A stretch of 64,000 nt of DNA from an uncultured Prevotella sp. (GTDB lineage: Bacteria; Bacteroidota; Bacteroidia; Bacteroidales; Bacteroidaceae): the NCBI GenBank assembly GCA_947165435.1, contig CAMVAI010000001.1, forward strand, positions 38,088 to 102,087. Reading direction: 5' to 3'. Position numbers and translations under genes: made by a program. Positions 52,026-60,981 of this stretch are shown here, piece after piece. Every line of letters begins with the position of its first letter. The stretch's first letter is position 1. The notes under the pieces were generated by a model, which was not told where the DNA came from, did no database searches, and was given only the letters and a program-made list of their open reading frames with translations.

Positions 52026-53953
52026 TTCTTCCATGCGTCGATGATGCCCTTGAAGTCGGCACACTTCAGCGAAGCACCGCCGATGAGTCCGCCGTCGATG
52101 TCGGGCTTGGCAAACAGCTCGGGGGCGTTGCTGGCCTTGCACGAACCGCCGTAGAGAATGCTGGTCTCGTCGGCTACGGCCTGACCGTACTTCTCGGCCA
52201 CGATGCTGCGGATGTAGGCGTGGATTTCCTCGGCCTGGTCGGCAGTGGCGGTCTTGCCGGTGCCGATAGCCCAGATGGGCTCGTAGGCAATGATAATCTT
52301 CTTGAAGTCCTCTTCGCTGAGGTTGAATACCGAGCCTTCCAGTTCGGCCTTCACCACCTCGTTCTGCTTGTCAGCCTCACGCTCGGCCAGTGTCTCGCCG
52401 ATGCAGAAGATGACCTTCAGTCCGTTCTTCAGGGCCAGCAGCACCTTCTCCTTCAGAATCTCAGGCGTCTCCTTGTAGTATTCGCGGCGCTCGGAGTGGC
52501 CCAGGATGACATACTGCGCACCGGTCGATTTCACCATCTCGGCACTCACCTCGCCAGTGAAGGCGCCCTTCTCCTTGTCAGCGCAGTTCTCGGCACCCAG
52601 GCCGATGACGCTGCCGTTGAGCACGTTGGCTACAGAAGCCAGGTGGATAAACGGTGTGCAGATGACGACGTCGCAGTTGGGCTGGTCGGCCTTCAGTGCT
52701 TCGTTCAACTCGCTTGCCAGGGCAATGCCCTCTTGCAGGTTCAGGTTCATCTTCCAGTTGCCTGCTACAATCTTCTTTCTCATTTTCTTACGTTTTAATA
52801 ATTGATATACAATGTTAGACTTTTCTTTCTTCTTGACCCATCGCGACCATGCCCACAGGCGGTCGGCCACGGTGAGCACGAACAGCGGCAGCACGTACCA
52901 GAGCACGATGAACAGCACCTTCTGCGGCACGGAGTCCTGCGGCATGCGGCCTATCTCCAGCTTCTCCAGACGGTCGGTCAGCGCATATTCGTCGGGCAGC
53001 CCGTTGTGGCTCCACTTGCGGATGATGACACCGTCCTTGAGCAGCAGCAGCCCGGGATTGCTGCGGATGACGGTCTTCAGCGTCGTGCCGTCGGTGTGGC
53101 AGAACGGATATTCGGCACCCGTCATGTCGCGCCACCGGCTGATGCCCCCTTCGCCGCTCGAAGTCAGACAGTAGAACGGGTAGTCGTAGTCTAAGGCATA
53201 CTCGTACAGCTGGTTGATGAGGTCCAGCTGGCTGTCGTCGGCCTGCTCCAGATAGGGCGACACGAGCAGGAATGCGTAGCCCCGGTGGTTGAGCAGCTGC
53301 TCGGTGATGTCGAGGTCGTCGGATACCTGTTCTATGAAGAAGTCGGCATAGGGCGACTCTTCGCCGTTCATCATCCGGTTCCACCCCTGTCGCAGGTCGG
53401 TGCCTACATGGTAGGGCCGGAAGTCGAAGTAGGGCAGGTCGTAGAGTGCCCGTCCGGACACTGCCAGTATGAAGAGGGCCGAGTAGTTGACCACTATCCA
53501 CTGGTTGGACCTTGACACGAAGCGCACCATCTCTAATGGCCACCGCCATACGATGAGTGCCATCGACAGCAATGCAACGTTCTTGGCGAACGTCTGCCAG
53601 TTGGTCAGCACCACAGCATCGCCGAAGCAGCCGCAGTCGCTGACGGGGTCGGCAAGGGCTGTCCACAGCGTGAGTGGCGTCATGACGGTCATGAACAGCA
53701 GCACCAGCCGCGATGCCAGCCGCCGCCGGATGGCGAACAGCAGGCAGATGCCCAACCCGAACTCTATGGCCGACAGCAGGATGGAGGCTCCAAGCGTCAG
53801 GAAGTCGGGCGCAAAGACCGACAGCTGCATGGCCTCCAGATAGTCGGCAATCTTATATTGTGTGCCCAACGGATCTACTGCCTTGACAAACCCTGACAGG
53901 ATGAACACCACTGCCAGGAGGATGCGGGCAATATTTACGGACACTTTCTTCAC
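52022..53953 (-). CDS. tpiA: In-frame fusion of a DoxX/MauE-type membrane protein and triose-phosphate isomerase
   Basis: One uninterrupted frame of 643 residues. Residues 1-378 form a DoxX/MauE-type membrane protein ([37 protein letters not shown], later a thioredoxin-like periplasmic part and a last membrane helix [15 protein letters not shown]). A short linker follows, and from Met391 (ATG at 52783) a complete 253-residue TpiA: GNWKMN (Lys11 of TpiA), GHSERR (His96) and [13 protein letters not shown] (Glu168) are all present. Related genomes usually have two separate genes; here the stop between them is missing. The TpiA ATG may still be used, giving free enzyme. It overlaps DUF1599 and SPOR genes by 4 bp each. 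Confidence 0.85.
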   Translation of the reverse strand: MKKVSVNIARILLAVVFILSGFVKAVDPLGTQYKIADYLEAMQLSVFAPDFLTLGASILLSAIEFGLGICLLFAIRRRLASRLVLLFMTVMTPLTLWTALADPVSDCGCFGDAVVLTNWQTFAKNVALLSMALIVWRWPLEMVRFVSRSNQWIVVNYSALFILAVSGRALYDLPYFDFRPYHVGTDLRQGWNRMMNGEESPYADFFIEQVSDDLDITEQLLNHRGYAFLLVSPYLEQADDSQLDLINQLYEYALDYDYPFYCLTSSGEGGISRWRDMTGAEYPFCHTDGTTLKTVIRSNPGLLLLKDGVIIRKWSHNGLPDEYALTDRLEKLEIGRMPQDSVPQKVLFIVLWYVLPLFVLTVADRLWAWSRWVKKKEKSNIVYQLLKRKKMRKKIVAGNWKMNLNLQEGIALASELNEALKADQPNCDVVICTPFIHLASVANVLNGSVIGLGAENCADKEKGAFTGEVSAEMVKSTGAQYVILGHSERREYYKETPEILKEKVLLALKNGLKVIFCIGETLAEREADKQNEVVKAELEGSVFNLSEEDFKKIIIAYEPIWAIGTGKTATADQAEEIHAYIRSIVAEKYGQAVADETSILYGGSCKASNAPELFAKPDIDGGLIGGASLKCADFKGIIDAWKK

Positions 53954-54501
53954 GCTTCCTTCAGCTTAATGGCACCGAACACGGCATAGTTGATGATGTC
54001 CATGTAGTTGGCATCAATACCCTCGCTCACCAGTGTGTCGCCCCCGAGGTCTTCGATCTCCTTGACGCGTTCTATCTTGGTGAGTATGAAGTCGGTGTAC
54101 GAACTGACACGCATGGAGCGCCACGCCTCGTCATAGTCGTGGTTCTTGCGCTTCATCAGCTCCAAGGCTTCGCGGGCGTGACGGTCGTAGAGCTGCATGG
54201 CCTCGTCGGGGGTGATATCCACGGTGTCTGAGAAGCCACGCTCCAGCTGTATCAGTCCCACGATACCATAGTTGATGAGGGCGATGAACTCCGGGCGGAT
54301 GCCCTCGCCGACGAGCGACTCCTTCTTGATTTCCAGCGAGCGGATGCGCTTGGCCTTGATGAACAGCTGGTCGGTGAGTGACTGCGGGCGCAGGATGCGC
54401 CACGAGGCACCATAGTCGTGGAGCTTCTTCTCGAACAGCGAGCGGCATTCGCCGATGGTCTGCTCGAACTGGGCGTTGGTTTTTGCTTCATTGTTAGCCA
54501 T
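53950..54501 (-). CDS. DUF1599 domain-containing protein
   Basis: 183 residues from the ATG at 54501. Two similar DUF1599 repeats: [32 protein letters not shown] and [33 protein letters not shown] (each quoted only as landmarks: HDYGASW..., HDYDEAW...). The family is linked in the literature to nucleotide modification but no activity is established here. The start is chosen because the -7 element lies at 54511-54518. First gene of the tpiA-folE operon. Confidence 0.8.
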   Translation of the reverse strand: MANNEAKTNAQFEQTIGECRSLFEKKLHDYGASWRILRPQSLTDQLFIKAKRIRSLEIKKESLVGEGIRPEFIALINYGIVGLIQLERGFSDTVDITPDEAMQLYDRHAREALELMKRKNHDYDEAWRSMRVSSYTDFILTKIERVKEIEDLGGDTLVSEGIDANYMDIINYAVFGAIKLKEA

Positions 54502-54510
54502 AATCGAGTG

Positions 54511-54542
54511 CAAAATTACACAATTCTGCTGAAACAGCCAAA
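54511..54542 (-). promoter_or_regulatory. Promoter of the DUF1599-tpiA-folE operon
   Basis: TTTG (54539-54542), 20 bp, TAATTTTG (54511-54518) on the minus strand. The -7 element ends nine bases before the ATG, so the leader is very short or absent. Confidence 0.65.
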
Positions 54543-54557
54543 TTTTAAGGGCATTTG

Positions 54558-56027
54558 TTACTGCACCTTGATATGTACGTTGCGCTGCTTGATGTTCTGG
54601 CAGTTGTTGAACACGGCATCGCTCTTGGCGATGATGTTGATGTTCTGCAGGCGGATGCCGTTGATGGGCATCTCGGGCAGTCCGTTGAACTCCATGGCGC
54701 GGCCGGCACCGTTGCAGACGATGTTCTTGATGTCGATGTTGCGGAAGATTGGCGTCTCCTCGGTCACGGGCTGCTTGGTGACGTTGTCGGGGTTATCGCC
54801 GTCGGCCAGCATCTCGGCCACCGACTTGCCGCCGTAGTACATGTTGAAGGTGATGGCATCGGTCTTGATGTCGGTCATCGACACGTTCTCGATGAAGATG
54901 TTTTCGACGATGCCGCCACGGCCACGGGTGGACTTGAAGCGCAGGCCGACATCGGTGCCGAGAAACTGGCAGTCCTTGACCAGGATGTTCTTCACACCAC
55001 CACTCATCTCAGAACCTACCACGAAGCCGCCGTGGCCGGCAAAGACGGTGCAACCGTCAACCACCACGTTCTCGCAGGGTATGCCACGGCGGCGACCGTC
55101 GGCATCCTTGCCGCTCTTGATGCAGATGCCGTCGTCGCCGGCATCAAACTTGGAGTTGATAATCAGCGCGTTCTTGCACGACTCCAGGTCGAGGGCGTCG
55201 CCGTTCTGAGCGTAAGCGGGATTGCGGGCCAGCACGCGCTCAATGATGATGTTCTCGCACATCAGCGGGTGGAGGTTCCATGCCGGCGAGTTCTGGAAGA
55301 TGACATCCTGCAGCAGCACGTTCTTGCAGTTGACGAGGCTGATCATGACCGGGCGCAGGAAACGCTTGTAGCTGTTCCATTCGGCTTCCGACGAGGCATT
55401 CACCACGTTCATGTTGGCATTCTTCTCGGCGTCGGCATAGCCCTGCGACGGCACCCAGTAGTCTTTCTTGGGCACCACGCCGCCGGGGCGCGACGTCACT
55501 TCCTTCCACTGGCTGTCGGTCACCTTCGACCGCTTCACCGGACGCCAGTATTGCCCGTTTCCGTCGATGACACCGTTGCCGGTGATGGCGATGTTCTCGC
55601 AGCCGTTAGCCGTCAGCGGCGACTGGCAGCGGCGGGTGTCAAGTCCCTCGAACGAGGTGGTGATAATCTTGTAGAGCGAGTCGTCGCCGGAGAACTGGAC
55701 GACGGCACCCACCTCCAGGTGCAGCTCAATGTTCGACTTCAGTTCTATGGGACCGGTGAACCATACGCCCTGCGGCACCACCAGGCGGCCGCCGCCCTTC
55801 TTGCTCAAGGCATCGATGGCCTTGGCGAAGGCCTTGGTGTTCAGGGTGATTCCGTCGCCCACGGCACCGTAGCTCTTCAGGTTGACCTGACGGGCGGGTA
55901 TGGCGGGGGCGCTGACTTCCGGCATCTGGAATGGCAACTTCTCCGTGTATTGTTTATACGGGTTTTGGGCTTGGGCGCACAGGCTGACGGCGAGTGCAGC
56001 AACCAGGGTCAGAAACATTTTCTTCAT
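54558..56027 (-). CDS. Glycoside hydrolase family 28 (polygalacturonase type)
   Basis: 489 residues with a signal peptide (FLTLVAALAVSLCAQAQ). The right-handed beta-helix motifs of GH28 are present: INxxSFGAxGDG-like LKSYGAVGDGITLNTKAF, the catalytic segment NGDALDLES (where NTDG is usual), AGDDGICIKSG with the Asp pair, GHGGFVVGSEM with the catalytic His, and RFKSTRGRGG. It should hydrolyse galacturonan or rhamnogalacturonan side linkages. It stands alone among housekeeping genes and 17 kb from the arabinan PUL, but pectin is a plausible common substrate. Confidence 0.87.
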   Translation of the reverse strand: MKKMFLTLVAALAVSLCAQAQNPYKQYTEKLPFQMPEVSAPAIPARQVNLKSYGAVGDGITLNTKAFAKAIDALSKKGGGRLVVPQGVWFTGPIELKSNIELHLEVGAVVQFSGDDSLYKIITTSFEGLDTRRCQSPLTANGCENIAITGNGVIDGNGQYWRPVKRSKVTDSQWKEVTSRPGGVVPKKDYWVPSQGYADAEKNANMNVVNASSEAEWNSYKRFLRPVMISLVNCKNVLLQDVIFQNSPAWNLHPLMCENIIIERVLARNPAYAQNGDALDLESCKNALIINSKFDAGDDGICIKSGKDADGRRRGIPCENVVVDGCTVFAGHGGFVVGSEMSGGVKNILVKDCQFLGTDVGLRFKSTRGRGGIVENIFIENVSMTDIKTDAITFNMYYGGKSVAEMLADGDNPDNVTKQPVTEETPIFRNIDIKNIVCNGAGRAMEFNGLPEMPINGIRLQNINIIAKSDAVFNNCQNIKQRNVHIKVQ

Positions 56028-56074
56028 AAGCGCTTGTTTTTGTAGGTTAGTATTATTTATCGTATTTACATGTT

Positions 56075-56581
56075 TTATTCATTCACCGATGTTCCATGTT
56101 GTTGCCCGTTTTCCGAAGGCATGATTTCCCTGAGGGGTGTCATCACGAAGTCGCGCTCGTACATGAGTGGATGAGGTATCTGCAGGTCGGGCTCGTCTAT
56201 CGTGATGTTGTCGTAGAGCAGGATGTCGATGTCGATGGGGCGGTCGGAGTAGTTTGACGTTTGATGTTTGACGTTTGAAGTTTGATGTTTGACATTTGAC
56301 ATTTGACGTTTATCGCTGGTCGATTTCTTCGTGCGCCCCAGTTCGCGCTCTATCTGCTGCGTCAGAGTGAGCACCTCGCGCGGTGTCTTGTCTGTTGCAC
56401 AGAGGACGACGGCATTCAGAAACGGATGGTCAGAGCGGAAGCCCCACGGCTCGGTCTCGATGAACGACGACTGGCGCACCACCGTTCCTACCCGTTCGGC
56501 AATCAGGCGAATGGACTCCTGCAGCAGCAGTTCCCTGTCGCCCAGGTTTGAGCCTAATCCCAAGTACACCTCATGCTCCAT
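56075..56581 (-). CDS. folK: 2-amino-4-hydroxy-6-hydroxymethyldihydropteridine pyrophosphokinase FolK
   Basis: Folate-pathway kinase, 168 residues from the ATG at 56581 (MEHEVYLGLGSNLGDRE is the conserved start; an in-frame ATG ten codons earlier is possible). EPWGFRSDHPFLNAVV, QIERELGR and the motif RPIDIDILLYDN are intact. Just before the last motif lies an insertion MSNVKHQTSNVKHQTSNYSD coded by 7-bp tandem repeats. Only the second folate gene in the window besides folE. Confidence 0.9.
   Translation of the reverse strand: MEHEVYLGLGSNLGDRELLLQESIRLIAERVGTVVRQSSFIETEPWGFRSDHPFLNAVVLCATDKTPREVLTLTQQIERELGRTKKSTSDKRQMSNVKHQTSNVKHQTSNYSDRPIDIDILLYDNITIDEPDLQIPHPLMYERDFVMTPLREIMPSENGQQHGTSVNE
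56252..56314 (-). repeat. 7-bp tandem repeat inside folK
   Basis: Nine consecutive 7-bp units on the plus strand: GTTTGAC, GTTTGAT, GTTTGAC, GTTTGAA, GTTTGAT, GTTTGAC, ATTTGAC, ATTTGAC, GTTTATC. Three units restore the frame and give the 7-residue peptide repeat; a gain or loss of one or two would shift folK out of frame. Confidence 0.9.
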
Positions 56582-56617
56582 ATTCTTCGAGAACGCACCG
56601 TACTCCGTCATTACTCA

Positions 56618-56642
56618 TTCCCCATTTCTCATTTCTCATTTC
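56618..56642. repeat. Short 7-bp repeats between folK and queA
   Basis: ATTTCTC is repeated three times, with an ATTACTC variant just before. It covers the folK upstream region after the queA stop. Confidence 0.6.
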
Positions 56643-56648
56643 TTCAGC

Positions 56649-57791
56649 TCAGTCATCTACCACCAGCATGGCATCGCCGTAGCAACCGAAGTGGAACTTG
56701 TGCTCGACGGCCTGGTTGTAGGCTTCCATGATGAGGTCGTAGCCGCCGAAGGCTGCCGTGGTCATGAGCATGGTGGACTCAGGATGGTAGAAATTGGTGA
56801 TGAGGGCATCGGCCATGCCGAAGTCGTAAGGCGGGAAGATGAACTTGTTGGTCCAGCCGTCAAACTCCTTCAGTCTGCCGTCGGTGCCTACTGCCGACTC
56901 AGCGGCGCGCATGGAACTGACACCCACCACGCAGACGCGGTGGTCGCTGGCCTTGGCTTCGTTGACGATACGGCATGCCTCGCTGTCTATACGCATCTGC
57001 TCCGAACTCATCTTGTGCTTCGTCAGGTCTTCCACCTCGATGGGATCGAAGCCGCCCAGTCCGCAGTGTACGGTGACGAAGGCAAAGTTGACACCGCGAA
57101 TTTCCAGGCGCTTCATCAGCTCACGGCTGAAGTGCAGACCGGTGGCGGGGGCCGTCACGGCACCCTCGTGGCGGGCATAGATGGTCTGATAGTTCTCGGC
57201 ATCGTCGGCATTAGGCTCGCGGCGCTCGATGATATAGCGCGGCAGCGGTGCAGAGCCAAGGGCGAAGAGCTCGCGCTTGAACTCGTCGTGCGGACAGTCG
57301 TAGAGGAACCGCAGCGTGCGGCCTCGGCTGGTTGTGTTGTCGATGACTTCTGCCACCATCGGCCCGTCGCCATCGAAGAACAGCTTGTTGCCGATGCGTA
57401 TCTTGCGGGCAGGCTCCACCAGCACGTCCCACAGTCGCAGTTCTTCGTTCAGCTCGCGCAGGAGGAACACCTCAATCTTCGCATCGGTCTTCTCCTTGGT
57501 GCCGAAGAGACGGGCGGGAAACACCTTCGTGTCGTTGAACATGAAGACATCGCCCTCGTCGAAATAGTCTATGATGCTGCGGAACATGATGGGGCGGTCG
57601 GTCGCCTGGCCGTCGGCATCCTTCTCGAACATGTCGATGGTCTCACTGCGGCGGTGTACCACCATCAGGCGGCATTCGTCGCGGTGGTAAATCTTTTCTA
57701 CGGTGCCGTCGTCGTTCTTGAACACGCGGTGGGGCGGCTCTAAGGCTATCAGCTCCTCCGGTAACTTGAATTTGAATTGTGACAGTTTCAT
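56649..57791 (-). CDS. queA: S-adenosylmethionine:tRNA ribosyltransferase-isomerase QueA
   Basis: Makes epoxyqueuosine from preQ1-tRNA using SAM. The 380-residue protein has [15 protein letters not shown] at the start, [47 protein letters not shown] and [17 protein letters not shown], all characteristic. Length is slightly above average (about 350). It follows truB on the minus strand after a repeat-filled gap. Confidence 0.93.
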   Translation of the reverse strand: MKLSQFKFKLPEELIALEPPHRVFKNDDGTVEKIYHRDECRLMVVHRRSETIDMFEKDADGQATDRPIMFRSIIDYFDEGDVFMFNDTKVFPARLFGTKEKTDAKIEVFLLRELNEELRLWDVLVEPARKIRIGNKLFFDGDGPMVAEVIDNTTSRGRTLRFLYDCPHDEFKRELFALGSAPLPRYIIERREPNADDAENYQTIYARHEGAVTAPATGLHFSRELMKRLEIRGVNFAFVTVHCGLGGFDPIEVEDLTKHKMSSEQMRIDSEACRIVNEAKASDHRVCVVGVSSMRAAESAVGTDGRLKEFDGWTNKFIFPPYDFGMADALITNFYHPESTMLMTTAAFGGYDLIMEAYNQAVEHKFHFGCYGDAMLVVDD

Positions 57792-57841
57792 CTATAATGC
57801 TTTCTTTACTGAGTTTCTTTTTTTCGGTTATGGCGGTATTG

Positions 57842-57922
57842 CGTTATACCGTTATTGCGTTATTGCGTTATTGCGTTCTACCGTTATTGCGTTATGGCGT
57901 TATTACGTTCTACCGTTATTCC
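57842..57922. repeat. 8-bp tandem repeats between truB and queA
   Basis: About ten degenerate 8-bp units of CGTTATTG (variants CGTTATAC, CGTTCTAC, CGTTATGG, CGTTATTA) fill the gap between the two genes. Confidence 0.85.
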
Positions 57923-57939
57923 GATTCATCGTTAATGTG

Positions 57940-58647
57940 TTATTCCGGCTTTTCAATCTCTTGCCGCTCTAACCAGGCAGGGAAGTCGTCGATGGTGATG
58001 CAGTCGTCGATGCGGACATCACCCACGCGGGTGCGGCAGAGGGCTGTCAGGTAGGCTCCGCTGCCGAGTGCTGTGCCGATGTCACGCGCCAGCGAGCGGA
58101 TGTAGGTTCCCTTGCCGCAGGTGACGCGGATGCTCATCTGCATGGCCGACGGGTCGAAGCCGGTGAGCACAATCTCGTCGATGTGTACCGTCTTGGCGGC
58201 CAGCTGCACGGACTCGCCCTTGCGCTTCAGGTCGTAGGCACGGTCGCCGGCTATCTTGCAGGCGGAGTATTCAGGCGGCACTTGCTGGATGTCGCCGACG
58301 AAACCGGCGAGCACCTTCTCGATGCCTTCGCGGGTGATGTGCGCGGTGGGGAAGGTCTGATCTACCTCATGCTCCATGTCGTGGCTGGGGGTGGTGGCCC
58401 CTAACTGTAGGGTGGCGGTATATTCCTTGGTGTCCAGCTGCAGGCGCTCTATCTCCTTGGTCTTCTTGCCCGTGCAGAGTATGAGCACACCGGTGGCCAG
58501 CGGGTCGAGGGTGCCGGCATGGCCAATCTTCACCCGGCGCACACCTATCTTACGCGATATGCGTGTGCGCACGAAAGCCAGGGCACCGAACGAGGTCATG
58601 CGGTAGGGCTTGTTGATGTATATGTATTCGCCTTCTGTGAAATTCAT
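57940..58647 (-). CDS. truB: tRNA pseudouridine-55 synthase TruB
   Basis: Converts U55 of tRNAs to pseudouridine. The 235-residue sequence contains the catalytic Asp in KIGHAGTLDPLATGVL (about residue 48), YTATLQLGATTPSHD and TCGKGTYIRSLARDIG. Its ATG shares one base with the uppP stop (TGATG), so translation is coupled. Confidence 0.95.
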   Translation of the reverse strand: MNFTEGEYIYINKPYRMTSFGALAFVRTRISRKIGVRRVKIGHAGTLDPLATGVLILCTGKKTKEIERLQLDTKEYTATLQLGATTPSHDMEHEVDQTFPTAHITREGIEKVLAGFVGDIQQVPPEYSACKIAGDRAYDLKRKGESVQLAAKTVHIDEIVLTGFDPSAMQMSIRVTCGKGTYIRSLARDIGTALGSGAYLTALCRTRVGDVRIDDCITIDDFPAWLERQEIEKPE

Positions 58648-59504
58648 CAGTCAACCATTGCGAGTGAGTGTCCGGTCAGCAGCAGCACGATGATGATGCC
58701 GCCGACGATGATGCGGTAGTAGCCAAAGGCCTTGAAGCCGTATTTCGTCAGGAAGGCCACGAACCACTTCATGGCCAGCAGGGCTACGACAAACGACACG
58801 ACGCAGCCCAAGACGAGCATGGTGATGTTGTGCGCCGTGGCCCACGATGCCTCTTCCTTCACGAGGTCGAGCAGGTCGAGCAGGGTGGCACCGGCCATGG
58901 TGGGCACGGCCAGGAAGAACGAGAACTCGGCGGCCTTCTCGCGCGTCAGTCCTTGCGTCATGCCACCGACGATGGTGGCCATAGACCGCGACACGCCGGG
59001 AATAACCGATATGCACTGGTACAGGCCTATCATGAAGGCTCGCCGCTCGTTGACGGCGTTGGCGTCGCTGCCCTTGTTGAACAGCTTGTCGCAATAGAGC
59101 ATGAAGATGCCGCCCACTACGAGCATGATGGCTACCACCTCGACGCTGTCGAGCAGCCAGTCGAGCAGGCCCGACTTCTTGGCCAGCAGGCCGATGACCA
59201 CTGCGGGCAGCACGCCGACGAAGAGTAGCCAGTAGAAACGGAAGCGGTGCTTCAGCTTCTGCAGCGCGGAGCTGCCGGCCGGTGCGGGGGTATTGTCGAA
59301 ACGGAAGAACCGCTTCCAATAGAGGCACACCACCGAGAGGATGGCTCCGAACTGGATGATGAACGTGAAGGCATGGACAAAGGGGTCGCCCTGCGGGATG
59401 CCTAACAGGTTCTGGGTGATAATCATGTGACCTGTCGAGGATACCGGCAGAAACTCTGTCAGTCCCTCGACGATGGATATGATGATGGTCTCAAGCCACG
59501 TCAT
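58647..59504 (-). CDS. uppP: Undecaprenyl-diphosphatase UppP (BacA)
   Basis: Inner-membrane phosphatase recycling the lipid carrier of cell-wall synthesis; also gives bacitracin resistance. 285 residues with the signature VEGLTEFLPVSSTGH (about residues 13-27) and the catalytic VIPGVSRSMATI. Several transmembrane helices. Overlaps the DUF3098 gene by 4 bp. Confidence 0.95.
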   Translation of the reverse strand: MTWLETIIISIVEGLTEFLPVSSTGHMIITQNLLGIPQGDPFVHAFTFIIQFGAILSVVCLYWKRFFRFDNTPAPAGSSALQKLKHRFRFYWLLFVGVLPAVVIGLLAKKSGLLDWLLDSVEVVAIMLVVGGIFMLYCDKLFNKGSDANAVNERRAFMIGLYQCISVIPGVSRSMATIVGGMTQGLTREKAAEFSFFLAVPTMAGATLLDLLDLVKEEASWATAHNITMLVLGCVVSFVVALLAMKWFVAFLTKYGFKAFGYYRIIVGGIIIVLLLTGHSLAMVD

Positions 59505-59743
59505 TTCGCCACCTCCTTATCTTTTGGGCGCCGTACCACGGCATAAATCATAGACACAAAACCTATCAGACATACCACGGGGGCCACCTTGATGCGGCGC
59601 GCGCTGAAGATGTCGGGGTCGTAGGCCGTCTCTGTAGAACCGCTGCCGCTCATCAGCAGGAATCCGACGACGACCACGGCCATGCCTACTGCCAGCAGGA
59701 TGTAATTCACTTTGTCGAAAGCAAAGTCTCTCTTGTCTTCCAT
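59501..59743 (-). CDS. DUF3098 small membrane protein
   Basis: 80 residues with two transmembrane helices (YILLAVGMAVVVVGFLLMSG and VAPVVCLIGFVSMIYAVV) separated by a loop containing YDPDIFSARRIKVAP. This is the DUF3098 family, typically found between ftsX and uppP in Bacteroidetes. Function unknown. Confidence 0.88.
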   Translation of the reverse strand: MEDKRDFAFDKVNYILLAVGMAVVVVGFLLMSGSGSTETAYDPDIFSARRIKVAPVVCLIGFVSMIYAVVRRPKDKEVAK

Positions 59744-59885
59744 AAATATCGCTTGTTTCGTTTCTTTTTTCAGTTCATTCGTTTGTCGCGTCTTGCGCTT
59801 TTTCCTGTCCGTCCTGATTATCGCGTCTTGCGCTCTGCCCGGTGCGCCGGCTTCTCTTCTTGTCTGTTGCCGAGCCTGCTTTCGC

Positions 59886-60764
59886 CTAAATCTTATACAG
59901 TTCGCGGGCAGGCATGCGCAGGAACTTGTTGACCGACAGCCAGGCGCAGAAGCTGGTGATGACGATGCCGAACAGCAGGACGCTGCCTGCCGTGAGGGCC
60001 ATCACCTCCCATGTGACAATCTCCAGCACGCCGGGCTGCGACAAGTAGAGGCCATAGACACCGGCAGCCAGCACGGCAATGGCTACTATGGCCGCAATGA
60101 TGCCGACGATGACGGCCTGCCGCAGGAACGGACGGCGTATGAAGCTCCACGACGCTCCCACCAGCTTCATGGTGTGTATCAGGAACCGCCGTGAATAGAC
60201 GCTCAGCCGTACCGTATTGCTGATGAGCGAGAACGACACGAACGTCAGCAGCACGGCCAGCACCAGTAGCACGATGCTCACATGGCGCAGGTTGCTGTTC
60301 ACACGGTTCATCAGGTCTTCCATGTACGACAGCTCGCTCACCCGCTTGTCGTGCCTGATTTCCTTGGCTATCCACAGCAGCGAGTCGCGGTTGGCGTAGT
60401 CGGCCTTCAGCTGTATCTCCAGCGTGGCGGGGAAGGGGTTGAAGCCCAGAAATTCCGACGGGTCGCTGCCCAGCTCCTTCATCTGTTCGCGCTTCGCCTG
60501 CTCCTTGCTGATGTAGTCGATGTTGCGGGCGTAGGGCCGGTGGTACAGGTCGCGGCAGAAGCGCTTCGCGTCGTTCGCCGACACCGAGTCTTTCAGCATC
60601 ACCGTCACCGTCAGGTGTTCCTTCATGTGTGCCGACAGGTTGCGGGCCGACAGTACGAAGAACACCACCAAACCTAATAGCACAAGCACCATCGACGTGC
60701 TTATACACAGCGTAACAACCTGCATGCCGCGACGGCTGCGGGCTCCTTTTCGTCTCTTGCTCAT
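59886..60764 (-). CDS. ftsX: Cell-division ABC transporter permease-like protein FtsX
   Basis: 292 residues from the ATG at 60764 (the frame is open much further upstream, across the promoter). One N-terminal transmembrane helix (TSMVLVLLGLVVFFVLSA), a periplasmic domain (about 55-165) and three C-terminal helices. FtsX with FtsE activates peptidoglycan hydrolases during division. ftsE is not in the window. It heads the transcript ftsX, DUF3098, uppP, truB, queA, folK. Confidence 0.92.
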   Translation of the reverse strand: MSKRRKGARSRRGMQVVTLCISTSMVLVLLGLVVFFVLSARNLSAHMKEHLTVTVMLKDSVSANDAKRFCRDLYHRPYARNIDYISKEQAKREQMKELGSDPSEFLGFNPFPATLEIQLKADYANRDSLLWIAKEIRHDKRVSELSYMEDLMNRVNSNLRHVSIVLLVLAVLLTFVSFSLISNTVRLSVYSRRFLIHTMKLVGASWSFIRRPFLRQAVIVGIIAAIVAIAVLAAGVYGLYLSQPGVLEIVTWEVMALTAGSVLLFGIVITSFCAWLSVNKFLRMPARELYKI

Positions 60765-60799
60765 ATTCTCATTTAGACGTAATACACCTAATTTAGGCG

Positions 60800-60807
60800 C
60801 AAAGGTA
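60800..60807 (-). promoter_or_regulatory. -7 promoter element of ftsX
   Basis: TACCTTTG on the minus strand, 35 bp before the start codon. Confidence 0.65.
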
Positions 60808-60890
60808 CGAATAAGCGGCGATATTACCAAAAATATTTCACGTTTTTGTTTGTTACAACCCCTCGCTGAGCGAAAAAAGTGTTGTTTTTC

Positions 60891-60921
60891 TTTGTTTTGC
60901 ATGTTTTTTTCCATAATTTTG
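60891..60921 (+). promoter_or_regulatory. Promoter of the GIN-domain gene operon
   Basis: TTTG (60891-60894), 19 bp, TAATTTTG (60914-60921), 60 bp before the ATG. Confidence 0.75.
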
Positions 60922-60981
60922 CAACTTGATGGCGACTGTTTGCGTCTAACGGATAAGAAACATTCAAAAAGACGTATCATA

